Assembly: GCA_934643865.1 (NCBI GenBank)
Contig: CAKUCX010000002.1
Location: forward strand, 28,715-92,714
DNA length: 64,000 bases
Source: an uncultured Kiritimatiellota bacterium
GTDB taxonomy: Bacteria; Verrucomicrobiota; Kiritimatiellia; RFP12; UBA1067
Direction: 5' to 3'
Shown here piece after piece: positions 33,748-42,820 of this stretch. A program made the translations under genes and the position numbers. The notes under the pieces were generated by a model, which saw only the letters and a list, made by a program, of their open reading frames with translations, did no database searches and was not told the origin of the DNA. Each line of letters opens with the position of its first letter. Within the stretch, counting starts at the first letter, position 1.

Positions 33748-36216
33748 ATGCGGTATGCGCGGTTCGGAGTGGCGGCGTGCGCTGGGCTCCTGTGGGCGGC
33801 GGCGTGGGCTGGGGGCGAGAACTGGAAGCTCGGAAAGCACGCGACGCGCACGGGCGACGTCGTGACGGTGGACATCCCGGCGGGGAAGGTGGATTCCGGC
33901 TCGGCGACGTGCGCCTACGACTTCTCGCGCCACAACGGGAAGGTCTTCCGGGCGTCGATCCGGGCGCGCGGCTTCGGCGTCTCGCGTCCTGAGCCGCGCT
34001 ACCTCGGCTTCAAGTTCATGGGAACGTACCGCGACGATGCCTCGGGGGCGCTGAACTATCCCGGCGCGGCGCAGGTCGGCGGCGACTTCCCCTGGCAGAC
34101 CGTCTTGTTCACCGACGGCAACGTGGGCGTCAAGCGCGCGCCGGGCACGTTCACGCTTGGTCTGCAGGACGCCTGCGGGCGCGTTGAGTTCGACCTCTCG
34201 ACCTTCAAGGTGGAGGAGCTACCCCCGCTCTGGCCGGAGACGAACCAGACCCACCGCTGCGTCTACACGCCGCGCGTGAAGGACGCGCCCGCGCGGCGCG
34301 GCGTCATGCTCGGGCTCGGCCTCTCGGAGGAGGACTTCAAGGCGCTCCACCGCTGGGGCGTCACGCTCGCGCGCTTCCAGATGACGCGCCAGTGGAACAC
34401 GACGGGCGGCAACCGCGACCTCGCCGACTTCGACCGCTACATCGACGGCCAGCTCGACCTCCTGGAGAAGCACCTCGCCTGGGCGAAGAAGTACGGCATC
34501 CAGATCGTCGTCGACCTCCACGCCGCCCCCGGTGCGCGCGACGAGCGGAAGGACCTCTACATGTGCCACGACGCGACGTACGCGGAGGCGTTCATCGTGA
34601 CGTGGCGGAAGATCGCGACGCGCTTCAGGGCACGCCCGGAGATCTTCGGCTTCGACCTCGTCAACGAGCCCCAGCAGCTCGCGCCCGCGCTGCCGGGCTG
34701 CGACTACTGGTCGCTCCAGAGCCGCGCCGCCGAGGCGATCCGCGCCATCGACCCCGAGACGCCCGTCATCGTCGAGTCGAACTGCTACGACGGCCCGGCG
34801 ACGTTCAGCTACCTGAAGCCGCTCGCGCTCACGAACATCATCTACCAGGTCCACATGTACGTGCCCCACGCCTTCACGCACCAGGGCGTCGGCGGCCCGA
34901 CGTGGACGCGCACGAAGTACCCCGACGCCGCGAAGGGCTGGAACCGCGACTTCCTGCGGCGGACGCTGAAGCCGGTGCGCGACTTCCAGGCGCGCCACGG
35001 CGCGCGCATCTACGTGGGCGAGTTCTCGGCCATTGCCTGGGCCGAAGGCGCGGCGGACTACCTGCGCGACTGCATCGACCTCTTCGAGGAGGAGGGCTGG
35101 GACTGGACGTACCACGCCTTCCGCGAATGGACGGGGTGGAGCGTCGAGCACGAGGCGGAGAAGCCGGGCGCGCAGAGGCCCTCCTTCGACAATCCGCGCA
35201 AGCGCGCGCTCCTCGACGGCTTCCGGCGCGGCAGGCCGACGGCGCTCCGGGGACCGTTCCCGCTCCTCTGCACGCCGTGGACGGCGGAGGGCGCGCTCGA
35301 CGGCGCGGTCCTCGCGAAGGAGGCCGCGTTCGTGGGCGCGTGCGGCGCGGCGGGCGTCGTGTGGCCGACGGCGGGCGAGGTGGCGGATCTCGTGGCGGAG
35401 GGCGAATACGTGAAGGGGCTTGACGCGCTCGCGGCGCGGGCGGCGCAGCCGGACTTCACGGCGTGCCTCGTGGCGGTCTGCCCGGGGCCGACCTCGGCGG
35501 CGGCGCTCGCCCGGGCGCGCGAGGCGGCGGCGGCGTTCGCGCGCCACGGCGTGAAGAAGGCGGCGATCCTCGCGCGCCCGCCGGACGACGCGAAGACGCA
35601 GGCCGACATCGAGGCGCACTACCGCGCGCTCGCGCAGATCGCGACAGGCCCCGTCATCATCCAGACGTACAACGGGAAGAGCCCGCAGCCCGACGTGAAG
35701 CTGCTCGTGCAGCTCGCGAAGGACTACCCGGAGGTCTACGGGTACGTGAAGGAGGAGTCCCCGGGGAGCGCGGTCAACGCGCGCATCGCGCAGCTCGTCG
35801 CGGCGAAGCCGGCGATCCGAACCGTCTTCAGCGGCTGGGGCGCGAAGGGGTGGCTCTACCAGGGACGCGCGCTCGGCACGGAGGGAATGATCACGCAGCG
35901 CCCGGCGTATGCGGACCTCCTCGCGCGGATGTGGGCGGCGGAGCAGCGGGGCGACCCGGACGGAACGCTCGCGGACCTCTACGCGAAGTTCCTCCTCATG
36001 GTCAACCTGGGCGAGAACTTCGGCGGCTCCGACGACCAGATGCGCGGCCCGCACCTCTACGTCCTCCAGCGGCGCGGCGTCTTCACGAACACCTACACGC
36101 GGCGGCGCGCGCCGAAGGGCGGCGCGCGGAAGTGGCTCGTGGACGAGGTGAAGCTCTCATCCGCCGAGAAGGCCGAGATCGACCGCCGCCTCGCCTTCTG
36201 CGGCCTCCTCCCGTAG
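33748..36216 (+). CDS. Secreted fusion of a GH5-like glycosidase and a DapA-family aldolase
   Basis: The 822-residue protein has a signal peptide (to about 22), a beta-sandwich (about 25-165), a clan GH-A barrel (about 175-495) with acid/base Glu307 in FGFDLVNEPQQ and nucleophile Glu425 in IYVGEFSAIAW, then from about residue 500 a complete DapA-like aldolase (RGPFPLLCTPWTAEGALDG, Schiff-base Lys668 in GYVKEESPGS). The aldolase half resembles the lipoprotein at 7309, sharing a PPD-x-x-KTQADI segment. The frame runs through the join near 35250 with no stop, so it is a true fusion in this sequence. It would link glycan cleavage to aldol cleavage or condensation of the product. Confidence 0.85.
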   Translation: MRYARFGVAACAGLLWAAAWAGGENWKLGKHATRTGDVVTVDIPAGKVDSGSATCAYDFSRHNGKVFRASIRARGFGVSRPEPRYLGFKFMGTYRDDASGALNYPGAAQVGGDFPWQTVLFTDGNVGVKRAPGTFTLGLQDACGRVEFDLSTFKVEELPPLWPETNQTHRCVYTPRVKDAPARRGVMLGLGLSEEDFKALHRWGVTLARFQMTRQWNTTGGNRDLADFDRYIDGQLDLLEKHLAWAKKYGIQIVVDLHAAPGARDERKDLYMCHDATYAEAFIVTWRKIATRFRARPEIFGFDLVNEPQQLAPALPGCDYWSLQSRAAEAIRAIDPETPVIVESNCYDGPATFSYLKPLALTNIIYQVHMYVPHAFTHQGVGGPTWTRTKYPDAAKGWNRDFLRRTLKPVRDFQARHGARIYVGEFSAIAWAEGAADYLRDCIDLFEEEGWDWTYHAFREWTGWSVEHEAEKPGAQRPSFDNPRKRALLDGFRRGRPTALRGPFPLLCTPWTAEGALDGAVLAKEAAFVGACGAAGVVWPTAGEVADLVAEGEYVKGLDALAARAAQPDFTACLVAVCPGPTSAAALARAREAAAAFARHGVKKAAILARPPDDAKTQADIEAHYRALAQIATGPVIIQTYNGKSPQPDVKLLVQLAKDYPEVYGYVKEESPGSAVNARIAQLVAAKPAIRTVFSGWGAKGWLYQGRALGTEGMITQRPAYADLLARMWAAEQRGDPDGTLADLYAKFLLMVNLGENFGGSDDQMRGPHLYVLQRRGVFTNTYTRRRAPKGGARKWLVDEVKLSSAEKAEIDRRLAFCGLLP

Positions 36217-36256
36217 CGCCCGGAAGGGCCACGCTCCCGCGCCGACGCGCGAAATG

Positions 36257-36265
36257 TGCTATACT
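36257..36265 (+). promoter_or_regulatory. Extended -10 promoter of the DUF481 gene
   Basis: TGC-TATACT; the predicted start near 36272 gives a leader of about 27 nt with AAAGG eight bases before the ATG. Confidence 0.6.
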
Positions 36266-36298
36266 GTCCGCCATCTTTCAAGCGGAAAGGATGAACGG

Positions 36299-37321
36299 AT
36301 GATGTCGATGAGAACTGTCGCGGCGTGCGCGTGCGCGGTGGCGTGTGCGTGGGCCGTTTCGGCCGATACGGTCGTCTTCAAGAGCGGGGCCCGCCTGACG
36401 GGCGAGGTCGTGCGGATCGTGGGGGACGAGATCACGTTCAAGTCGGACGACGTGGGCGAGGTGAAGATCGCCGCCGGCAAGGTCGCGACGCTGGAGACGG
36501 CCAAGACGAACACAGTCCAGTACGTCGACCGGACGACGGCGGAGGGCGTCGTGGCCCTCAAGGACGGCGCCTACACCCTCACGGGCCGGCCGCTTGACAT
36601 GAAGCGCGTCAAGGCCGTCAACCCCGAGCCCGAGGCCTGGCACGGCGCCGTCAACTTCAGCGGCACGGCCGCGCGCGGCAACACGACGAGCGAGAAGGTC
36701 GCCCTCACGGCGGACGCGGCCCGCCGCTGGGAGAAGGACCGCTACGCGGGCAGCTTCGGCTACTACTTCGCCCAGAGCGGCACGACGCGCGACAGCAAGG
36801 AGAAGACCGAGGACCGCATCGAACTCGGCTCGCAGTTCGACCACTTCTGGGCGACCAAGGTCTACTCCTACCTGAACGGCAAGTACGAGCGCGACGGCAT
36901 CAACGACCTCCAGTACCGCTACCGCCTCGGCACCGGCTTCGGCTACCAGTGGCTGGACGGCGCCGAGCACGACCTCACGGGCAAGTGGTCCTTCAACCAG
37001 GAGGCCGGCCTCACCTACATCAAGGAGAAATACGAACACGCGAAGGACGACGACCGCTGCACGGTGCGCTACGCCCACCACCTCTCGTGGAGTCCGCGCT
37101 GGATCGGCGGCCTCGCCTTCACCCACAACCTCGAATACCTGCCCGACGTGGGCGACTGGGCGGACGCCTACCTGATCGACGCGGACGTGGGCTTCACCTA
37201 CGCCCTGTCGGCCGCCTGGCAGCTGATGGGCAAGATCGACTGGGACTACAACGCGAACCCCGGCCCGCACACGAAGTCGAGCGACTTCCGCTACATGCTC
37301 GGCCTCGGTTACAAGTGGTAA
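36299..37321 (+). CDS. DUF481 outer-membrane beta-barrel protein
   Basis: The 340-residue protein has a signal peptide (to about 21, ending VSAD), a small SH3-like beta domain (VVFKSGARLTGEVVRIVGDE) of the kind often found before DUF481, and a DUF481 barrel (GAVNFSGTAARGNTTSEKV, YAGSFGYYFAQS, QFDHFWATKVYSYLNGKYE) ending FRYMLGLGYKW with a terminal aromatic residue. The first of three closely spaced ATGs was taken as start. The role is unknown; DUF481 proteins are abundant in Gram-negative outer membranes, sometimes induced by salt. Confidence 0.85.
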   Translation: MMSMRTVAACACAVACAWAVSADTVVFKSGARLTGEVVRIVGDEITFKSDDVGEVKIAAGKVATLETAKTNTVQYVDRTTAEGVVALKDGAYTLTGRPLDMKRVKAVNPEPEAWHGAVNFSGTAARGNTTSEKVALTADAARRWEKDRYAGSFGYYFAQSGTTRDSKEKTEDRIELGSQFDHFWATKVYSYLNGKYERDGINDLQYRYRLGTGFGYQWLDGAEHDLTGKWSFNQEAGLTYIKEKYEHAKDDDRCTVRYAHHLSWSPRWIGGLAFTHNLEYLPDVGDWADAYLIDADVGFTYALSAAWQLMGKIDWDYNANPGPHTKSSDFRYMLGLGYKW

Positions 37322-37336
37322 GCGGGCCCCGGCGCC

Positions 37337-38797
37337 ATGCGCATCGCGATCTGCTATCCGCCGCTGCCGAGCGAGAAGGGCGTGCCGCTCCTCTCGCAGA
37401 ACCGCCAGTTCCAGTGGTTCTCGCGCCCCACCTACATCTTCCCCGTCGTGCCCGCGACGGCGGCGACGATGCTGAAGAAGGCCGGGCACGAGGTTGCGTG
37501 GCTGGACGGCATCGCCGAGGAATGGTCGCCCGAGACGTTGAGCGACCGCCTTGCGGCCTTCGCGCCGGATGTCGTGGTGCTGGAGACGAAGACCCCCGTC
37601 GTCAAGCGCCACTGGGCGTGGATCGCCGCCTTCAAGGCGACCCATCCGGCGCGCGCCGCGAAGGTCGTCCTCGTGGGCGACCACGTGACCGCGCTCCCCG
37701 ACGAGACGATGGAAAACTGCCCCGTCGACTACGTCCTCACCGGCGGCGACTGGGACTTCCTCCTCCTCAACCTCGTCTCCTCGGGCTTCGACCCCGCCCG
37801 CTTCGAGCCCGGCATCTGGTACCGGGGCGGCAACACGGGGCGCTTCCGGCTCGACCACGACCTCAAGACGACACCGTGGATCGACCGCGACCTCTGCCGC
37901 TGGCGACTCTACGCCTACAAGAACGGCAACTTCCGCAAGACGCCCGGCACCTACCTCATGGCGGGGCGCGACTGCTGGCACGCGAAATGCACGTTCTGCA
38001 GCTGGACAACGCTCTACCCCACCTACCGCACGCGCGACCCGATCGACGTGGTGGACGAGATCGGCGACCTCATCGCGCGCTACGGCGTGAAGGAGATCAT
38101 GGACGACTCCGGCTCCTTCCCCGTGGGCGACTGGCTGCGGACGTTCTGCCACGAGATGATCCGGCGCGGCTATCCGAAGAAGGTGCGCATCGACTGCAAC
38201 ATGCGCTTCGGCCGCCTCGCGTTCGAGGACTACAGGCTCATGCGCCGGGCGGGCTTCCGCCTCGTCCTCTTCGGCGTGGAGTCGGCCAACCAGGAAACGC
38301 TCGACCGCTTCGTGAAGGCGCTCAAGGTCGAGGACGTCGAACAGGGCGCCGCCTGGGCGCACAAGGCGGGCCTCGACGTCCACCTCACCTTCATGTTCGG
38401 CCACGCCTGGGAGGGGCCCGCCGAAATCGAGAACACCGTGCGCCTCGCGCGGCGGATGCTCGCGAAGGGCTGGGCCTCCACGCTCCAGTGTACGATGACG
38501 ATCCCCTACCCCGGCACGCCGCTCTTCCGCGAACTGCAGGCGCAGGACGGCCTCACGACGCTCGACTGGGACGAGTACGACATGCGCCGCCCGATCACGA
38601 AGACGCCGAAGGCGACGGAGGACGAGATCAAATCCGCCGTCCGGCGCGTCTACGCCGGGTTCTTCCAGCCCGAGGCGCTTCTGCGGCGGCTCTGCTCGTT
38701 CCGGACGCTCTTCGACTTCGGGTTCTACTATCGCGGGTTTCGGTCGATCCTCGGCCACCTGCTCGACTTCCGCGCGTCGGGTGCGGCCCGAAAGTAG
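37337..38797 (+). CDS. B12-binding-domain radical SAM protein
   Basis: The 486-residue protein has an N-terminal cobalamin-binding-like Rossmann domain (about 1-140) and a radical SAM domain with cluster motif C-W-H-A-K-C-T-F-C (a CX4CX2C spacing, as in a subgroup with CWWGKC), followed by SWTTLYPTYRTRDP and EIMDDSGSFPVGDWL. It ends with a short helical region. It is likely a methyltransferase or ring-contracting enzyme of unknown substrate. It is 15 bp downstream of the DUF481 gene, probably cotranscribed. Confidence 0.85.
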   Translation: MRIAICYPPLPSEKGVPLLSQNRQFQWFSRPTYIFPVVPATAATMLKKAGHEVAWLDGIAEEWSPETLSDRLAAFAPDVVVLETKTPVVKRHWAWIAAFKATHPARAAKVVLVGDHVTALPDETMENCPVDYVLTGGDWDFLLLNLVSSGFDPARFEPGIWYRGGNTGRFRLDHDLKTTPWIDRDLCRWRLYAYKNGNFRKTPGTYLMAGRDCWHAKCTFCSWTTLYPTYRTRDPIDVVDEIGDLIARYGVKEIMDDSGSFPVGDWLRTFCHEMIRRGYPKKVRIDCNMRFGRLAFEDYRLMRRAGFRLVLFGVESANQETLDRFVKALKVEDVEQGAAWAHKAGLDVHLTFMFGHAWEGPAEIENTVRLARRMLAKGWASTLQCTMTIPYPGTPLFRELQAQDGLTTLDWDEYDMRRPITKTPKATEDEIKSAVRRVYAGFFQPEALLRRLCSFRTLFDFGFYYRGFRSILGHLLDFRASGAARK

Positions 38798-38809
38798 AAA
38801 GGAGAAGAC

Positions 38810-41023
38810 ATGAGGGGACTTCATCGGGGCTGGGCGCCGTGCGCGGCGCTCGTGCTCGTGGCGGGCGCATGGGCGAATCCGCTTGCGGAGCGTGTGAGGG
38901 GGCTGCGGACGGAAATGCCGGCGGAGTGGCGCAGCGTCGGCCCGGGCGGCGGCGGCTGGATCCAGTCGCTGTGCTGGAGTCGCTTCGACACGAACCGCCT
39001 CTTCGTCGGCTGCGACGTGGGCGGGTTCTACTACTCAGAGGACGCGGGGCGCCACTACGAGATGCGCAACCGCGGGCTCAGAAACATGTTCATCGAGACG
39101 ATCGCCGAACATCCAACGAACCCCGACGTCCTCTTCCTCGGTTCGCCGGGCGGCATCTACAAGACGTGCGACCGGGGCCGGACCTGGCAGGAGAAGCGGA
39201 CCGGCCTTCCCCCGGTTTCCGCCTCGTCGCACACGGTCCAGATCTCGAAGTTCGCCTTCCACCCCGTCCGCCCGGATGTCGTCTACGCGGCGGTGGGGCA
39301 GCCGCGCACGCAGACGGGCGCACGCGGCGAGATCTGGCGTTCGGACGACGCGGGCGAGTCGTGGCGGATGGTCGTGACGGGCGGCCTCGCGAAGGACGTC
39401 AACGTCTTCGACCTCGCGTTCAACGCGACGAACGGCGCGTCGATGCTCCTCACGTCGAACCGGGGCGTCTTTCGCAGCGAGGACGGCGGCTGCACCTGGG
39501 AACCGTCGAACGCGGGTCTGCCGGCGCACCGGCGCACGCGCCGTCTCGCCTGGAGTCCGTCCGATCCCCGCGTCGTCTACGTGACGCTGCGCCAGAAGGG
39601 CGGCGAGGCCCCGTGGTCCGCCGGCGTCTACCGCAGCGACGACGGCGGACGCTCCTGGCAGGCGCGCACGGCGGGCATCCCCCAGCGCGCCGGACGGCCC
39701 GGCTGCGACGACAACCTCTGCACGTGGACGGACGGCCTGGCGGTCGATCCGCGTAACCCCGACGTCGCCTGGACGGGCGGCGCCGCCTGGTGGTGTACGG
39801 GCATCTTCAAGACGGTGGACGGCGGGCGCTCCTGGCGGGACACGTTCCCGGCGCGCCGTCCCGGCTGGATCACCTTCTGGGGCCCCGCCGCGACGTGCCT
39901 CGCGCTTTCGCCCCTCGACCCCGCGCGCGTCGCCTTCGGCACGTCGGGCATGGTCTACGCGACGGAGGACGGCGGGGCCGGCTGGGCGCAGCGCTACTGC
40001 GAGGAGCGCGCGGACGGCACGTTCGCGGGGACGGGGTTGGAGGTGACGTGCCTCCACACCGTTGTCCCCTCCCGCCACCGTCCGGGGCGCGTCTACCTCG
40101 GCTACTTCGACATCGGCCTGCTCGTGACGGACGACGCGGGCCGCTCGTTCCGCCGCGCGATGGCGGGCGTGCCGTCCGCGTATTCCAATTCGTGTTTCTC
40201 GCTCGCCGAGGCGCCGGACGACCCGCAGCGCCTCTGGGCCGGCTTCGGCTCCTGGGGCGGCGGCGGCACGGGCTGCGTGGCGACGAGCGTGGACGGCGGC
40301 GCCACCTGGACGCCCTGCACGAACGCGGCGAGCGGCTGGGTGGACGCGCCCGCGCGCGACCTCGTCGTCCTCGGCGCGAAGCCGCGCTACCGCGTCCTCT
40401 ACGCGGGCCGGAAGGGGCTTGTGACGAGCGTGGACGGCGGCGCGACGTGGACGGGCGGCGACACGGCGGCGTGCCCCGTCGCTTCGCGCGTGCGGACGTT
40501 TGCGGCGGCGGACGACCGCCTCGTCGCCGGCGTCGCGGGGACGGATGCGGAGCCGGCCGCCGTCTACGCAGGGACGCTGGACGGCGCGGGCTGGCGCCGC
40601 CTCACGCCCCCCGCGCTCCGTCTCGGCGAGATCCGGCGCGTCGTCGTGGAAGGGAGTAGGATCCTCGTGACGGCGCGCGCACAGTGGCGCGCCCGGACGC
40701 GTGAGATGCGTCCGGGCGGCGCGTGGCTCAGCGTGGACGGCGGTGCGACGTGGAAGCGGGTGCTGGCGGATGCGTTCTGCGACGCGGCGCTCGTGTCGCG
40801 CGGCGAACTCTTCGTCGCCCTCTCCGACCACCCCTACCACGACCATTCCGTGGGCGGGGGCGTCGTCCATTCGCGCGACGACGGCGTGACGTGGTCGGTT
40901 CTGGACGGTCCGCAGCTCCAGAACTGGAACGCCTCGACGCTCGCCCTCGACCCGTTCGACCCGCGCATGCTGTGGGTCGGGACGGGGGGCAATTCGGTCT
41001 TCGTCGGCACGCTGAGGCGCTAG
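38810..41023 (+). CDS. Secreted BNR/Asp-box beta-propeller protein (sortilin/GH74-like)
   Basis: The 737-residue protein has a signal peptide (to about 22) followed by two seven-bladed-type propeller regions. Many Asp-box motifs are present: YYSEDAGRHYE, YKTCDRGRTWQ, WRSDDAGESWR, FRSEDGGCTWE, YRSDDGGRSWQ, FKTVDGGRSWR, TSVDGGATWT (twice) and LSVDGGATWKR. This tandem layout resembles GH74 xyloglucan hydrolases and VPS10/sortilin-type propellers. Catalytic residues cannot be placed without an alignment. It follows the radical SAM gene by 12 bp. Confidence 0.75.
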   Translation: MRGLHRGWAPCAALVLVAGAWANPLAERVRGLRTEMPAEWRSVGPGGGGWIQSLCWSRFDTNRLFVGCDVGGFYYSEDAGRHYEMRNRGLRNMFIETIAEHPTNPDVLFLGSPGGIYKTCDRGRTWQEKRTGLPPVSASSHTVQISKFAFHPVRPDVVYAAVGQPRTQTGARGEIWRSDDAGESWRMVVTGGLAKDVNVFDLAFNATNGASMLLTSNRGVFRSEDGGCTWEPSNAGLPAHRRTRRLAWSPSDPRVVYVTLRQKGGEAPWSAGVYRSDDGGRSWQARTAGIPQRAGRPGCDDNLCTWTDGLAVDPRNPDVAWTGGAAWWCTGIFKTVDGGRSWRDTFPARRPGWITFWGPAATCLALSPLDPARVAFGTSGMVYATEDGGAGWAQRYCEERADGTFAGTGLEVTCLHTVVPSRHRPGRVYLGYFDIGLLVTDDAGRSFRRAMAGVPSAYSNSCFSLAEAPDDPQRLWAGFGSWGGGGTGCVATSVDGGATWTPCTNAASGWVDAPARDLVVLGAKPRYRVLYAGRKGLVTSVDGGATWTGGDTAACPVASRVRTFAAADDRLVAGVAGTDAEPAAVYAGTLDGAGWRRLTPPALRLGEIRRVVVEGSRILVTARAQWRARTREMRPGGAWLSVDGGATWKRVLADAFCDAALVSRGELFVALSDHPYHDHSVGGGVVHSRDDGVTWSVLDGPQLQNWNASTLALDPFDPRMLWVGTGGNSVFVGTLRR

Positions 41024-41065
41024 CGCAGCACGAGGACTGTCCTGGCGGGGCGGAAGAGACGGTGC

Positions 41066-41150
41066 CCTCGGCGCGTGGCGCTGTGGGGCGTAGGCTCTAC
41101 GGTGGATTGGGCGGTGCGTGCGGGCTGCTGTCGGACGCCACGCGCCGAGG
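41066..41150. repeat. 15-bp perfect inverted repeat with 55-nt loop
   Basis: CCTCGGCGCGTGGCG (41066-41080) is matched exactly by its complement at 41136-41150. It lies in the 193-bp gap between the BNR gene and the bamD-like gene, upstream of that gene's promoter. It could be a large transcript hairpin or a mobile-element relic. The gap otherwise holds nothing recognisable. Confidence 0.8.
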
Positions 41151-41170
41151 TAGTGCGCGGGCGCGCGATG

Positions 41171-41179
41171 TGGTATACT
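41171..41179 (+). promoter_or_regulatory. Extended -10 promoter of the bamD-like gene
   Basis: TGG-TATACT; predicted start near 41186, leader of about 31 nt. Confidence 0.6.
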
Positions 41180-41216
41180 ATGGAGAAACGTCAAACAAAC
41201 GAACAGCGGGCAGGGC

Positions 41217-42278
41217 ATGGGCAACACAGCACTTTACAGGATCTTGGTGTGCGCCGTCGCGGCTTCGGCGCTCGGCGTCGCGCCGGCGGCGCCGGCGCGG
41301 AACGTGGCGGGCGCCTCGACGGGCGGCAACTCGCCGTATGCGACGGACGCCTATCCGGGCTTCGACGGCCTCGACGACGTGAAGCAGCCCGAGCGCCGCG
41401 AGAAGAGCTGGTGGTTCGGCGCCAAGCGCGACACGCCGGCGGAGCAGTTCGCCTACGCGCAGGAGCTTGAGAGGAGCGACGACCCCAAGGGGGCCGCGAA
41501 GGCATACGACGCGCTCGTGCGCGCGTGGCCTGCCGCGAAGGAGGCGCCGCAGGCGCAGCTGCGCTACGCGCAGCTGCTCGCCGGGCCGCTGGAGGACTAC
41601 GAGGAGGCGTTCGAGCAGGTGGAGTACCTGCTTGACTTCTACGCGCGCGACTGCAAGTATCTCGAAATGGTCGAATACGCCTACAAACTCGTGAACACGA
41701 TGGTCGAGAAGAAGAAGTCCTGGTTCGGCTTCTCCTTCCTCTCGAACCGCCTCGTGCGCCAGCACTACGAGTCGGTCGTGCGCCGCGCGCCGGGCGCGCC
41801 CTACGTGGCCGAGGCGATGCTCAAGATTGCCGACCTCCGCGAGCAGGACAGCCAGTACGAGGAGGCCGTGAAGGTCTACGCGACGCTGCAGAGCAGGTTC
41901 CCCGTCACGTCCGAGGCGCGCCGGGCGGCCTACCTTGAGGCGCGCGCGCGCATGTGGCTGTGCCGCCGCCTCGCGTACAACATCCCGCGCTGCCGCGACG
42001 CGGCGGGCTACCTGAAGATGACGCTTGCGCGTCTGCCCGACCTTGAGCAGGCCGAGGAGCTGAAGGCCTGGGCCGCCGAGCTGGAGGCCCACGTGGCGGA
42101 GGACGCCTACCGGAGCGCGAAGTTCTACGACACGAAGCAGCGCACGCGCCACGCGGCGCGCACGTCGTGGGAGCGCTTCCTCGCCGAACATCCCGACTCG
42201 CCGCATGCGGACGCCGCGCGCGCGCGCCTTGAGGCGCTCGCCGAACCGTCCGCCCCCGGCGTTGAGCCGAGCAAGTGA
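41217..42278 (+). CDS. BamD-like TPR outer-membrane biogenesis protein
   Basis: The 353-residue protein has an N-terminal signal segment and several TPR-like helices: PAEQFAYAQELERSDDPKGA, QAQLRYAQLLAGPLEDYEEA, YVAEAMLKIADLREQDSQYE and a final HAARTSWERFLAEHPDSPHAD. The last segment is typical of BamD/YfiO (tetratricopeptide outer-membrane lipoprotein). No lipobox cysteine is evident in the signal, unlike classical BamD, so the anchor is unclear. It is followed after 14 bp by an LptE-like gene, a pairing that fits outer-membrane assembly. Confidence 0.65.
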   Translation: MGNTALYRILVCAVAASALGVAPAAPARNVAGASTGGNSPYATDAYPGFDGLDDVKQPERREKSWWFGAKRDTPAEQFAYAQELERSDDPKGAAKAYDALVRAWPAAKEAPQAQLRYAQLLAGPLEDYEEAFEQVEYLLDFYARDCKYLEMVEYAYKLVNTMVEKKKSWFGFSFLSNRLVRQHYESVVRRAPGAPYVAEAMLKIADLREQDSQYEEAVKVYATLQSRFPVTSEARRAAYLEARARMWLCRRLAYNIPRCRDAAGYLKMTLARLPDLEQAEELKAWAAELEAHVAEDAYRSAKFYDTKQRTRHAARTSWERFLAEHPDSPHADAARARLEALAEPSAPGVEPSK

Positions 42279-42292
42279 AAGGAGACTGGCAC

Positions 42293-42817
42293 ATGACGCG
42301 TCGCGCATCTCTTCTTCTCGTCCCCGTCCTCGCCCTCTGCGGCTGTTCGGGGCTTCCCGACTACCGCTGGACGTCGCGCGTGCCGGAGGAAATCCGCACG
42401 GTCGCGGTCCCCGTCTTCGAGAACCGCACGGCGTCGGCCGAACTGGGGCCGATCGCCGCGCAGTACACGCTGCGCGAATTCCAGCGCGAGGGCACGTTTG
42501 CCGTCCGCCGTCCCGGCGATTCGTCCCTTGAGGTGCAGGGCGTGCTCGTGCGGGCGGAACGCCGCCCCGTTTCCTTCGACCGCGGCTACGGCATGCGCGC
42601 GGGCGAATACCGCTATTTCGTGACGGCCGAAGTGTCGCTCATCGACAAGGACGGCGGCAAGGTGCTGGCGGACAGGCGCGTCTACAAGGCGGAGACGACG
42701 TTCCTCGTGCAGGGCGACCTGCTCACGGGCGAGCGCGGCGCGGCGCAGCGCATCGCGGCCGATCTCGCCCGCCAGATCGTCGACGACGTCGTGAGCTTCC
42801 CCTACAACAAGCGGTGA
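42293..42817 (+). CDS. lptE: LptE-like LPS-assembly lipoprotein
   Basis: The 174-residue protein has a lipobox signal (LALCGC, Cys at about 17) and the LptE signature: RTVAVPVFENRTASAELGP followed by an amphipathic fold with AAQYTLREFQREG and VFLI-type beta strands (RYFVTAEVSLIDKDG). LptE plugs the LptD barrel that inserts lipopolysaccharide into the outer membrane. AAAGGAG precedes the ATG. lptD is not in the window. Together with the BamD-like gene it shows an LPS-type outer membrane. Confidence 0.75.
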   Translation: MTRRASLLLVPVLALCGCSGLPDYRWTSRVPEEIRTVAVPVFENRTASAELGPIAAQYTLREFQREGTFAVRRPGDSSLEVQGVLVRAERRPVSFDRGYGMRAGEYRYFVTAEVSLIDKDGGKVLADRRVYKAETTFLVQGDLLTGERGAAQRIAADLARQIVDDVVSFPYNKR

Positions 42818-42820
42818 GGC

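Noticed and set aside
37337..38797. Defective radical SAM cluster motif because spacing is CX4CX2C
   Set aside because: A B12-binding radical SAM subgroup has the similar CWWGKCTFC pattern, so the spacing is probably normal for this family.
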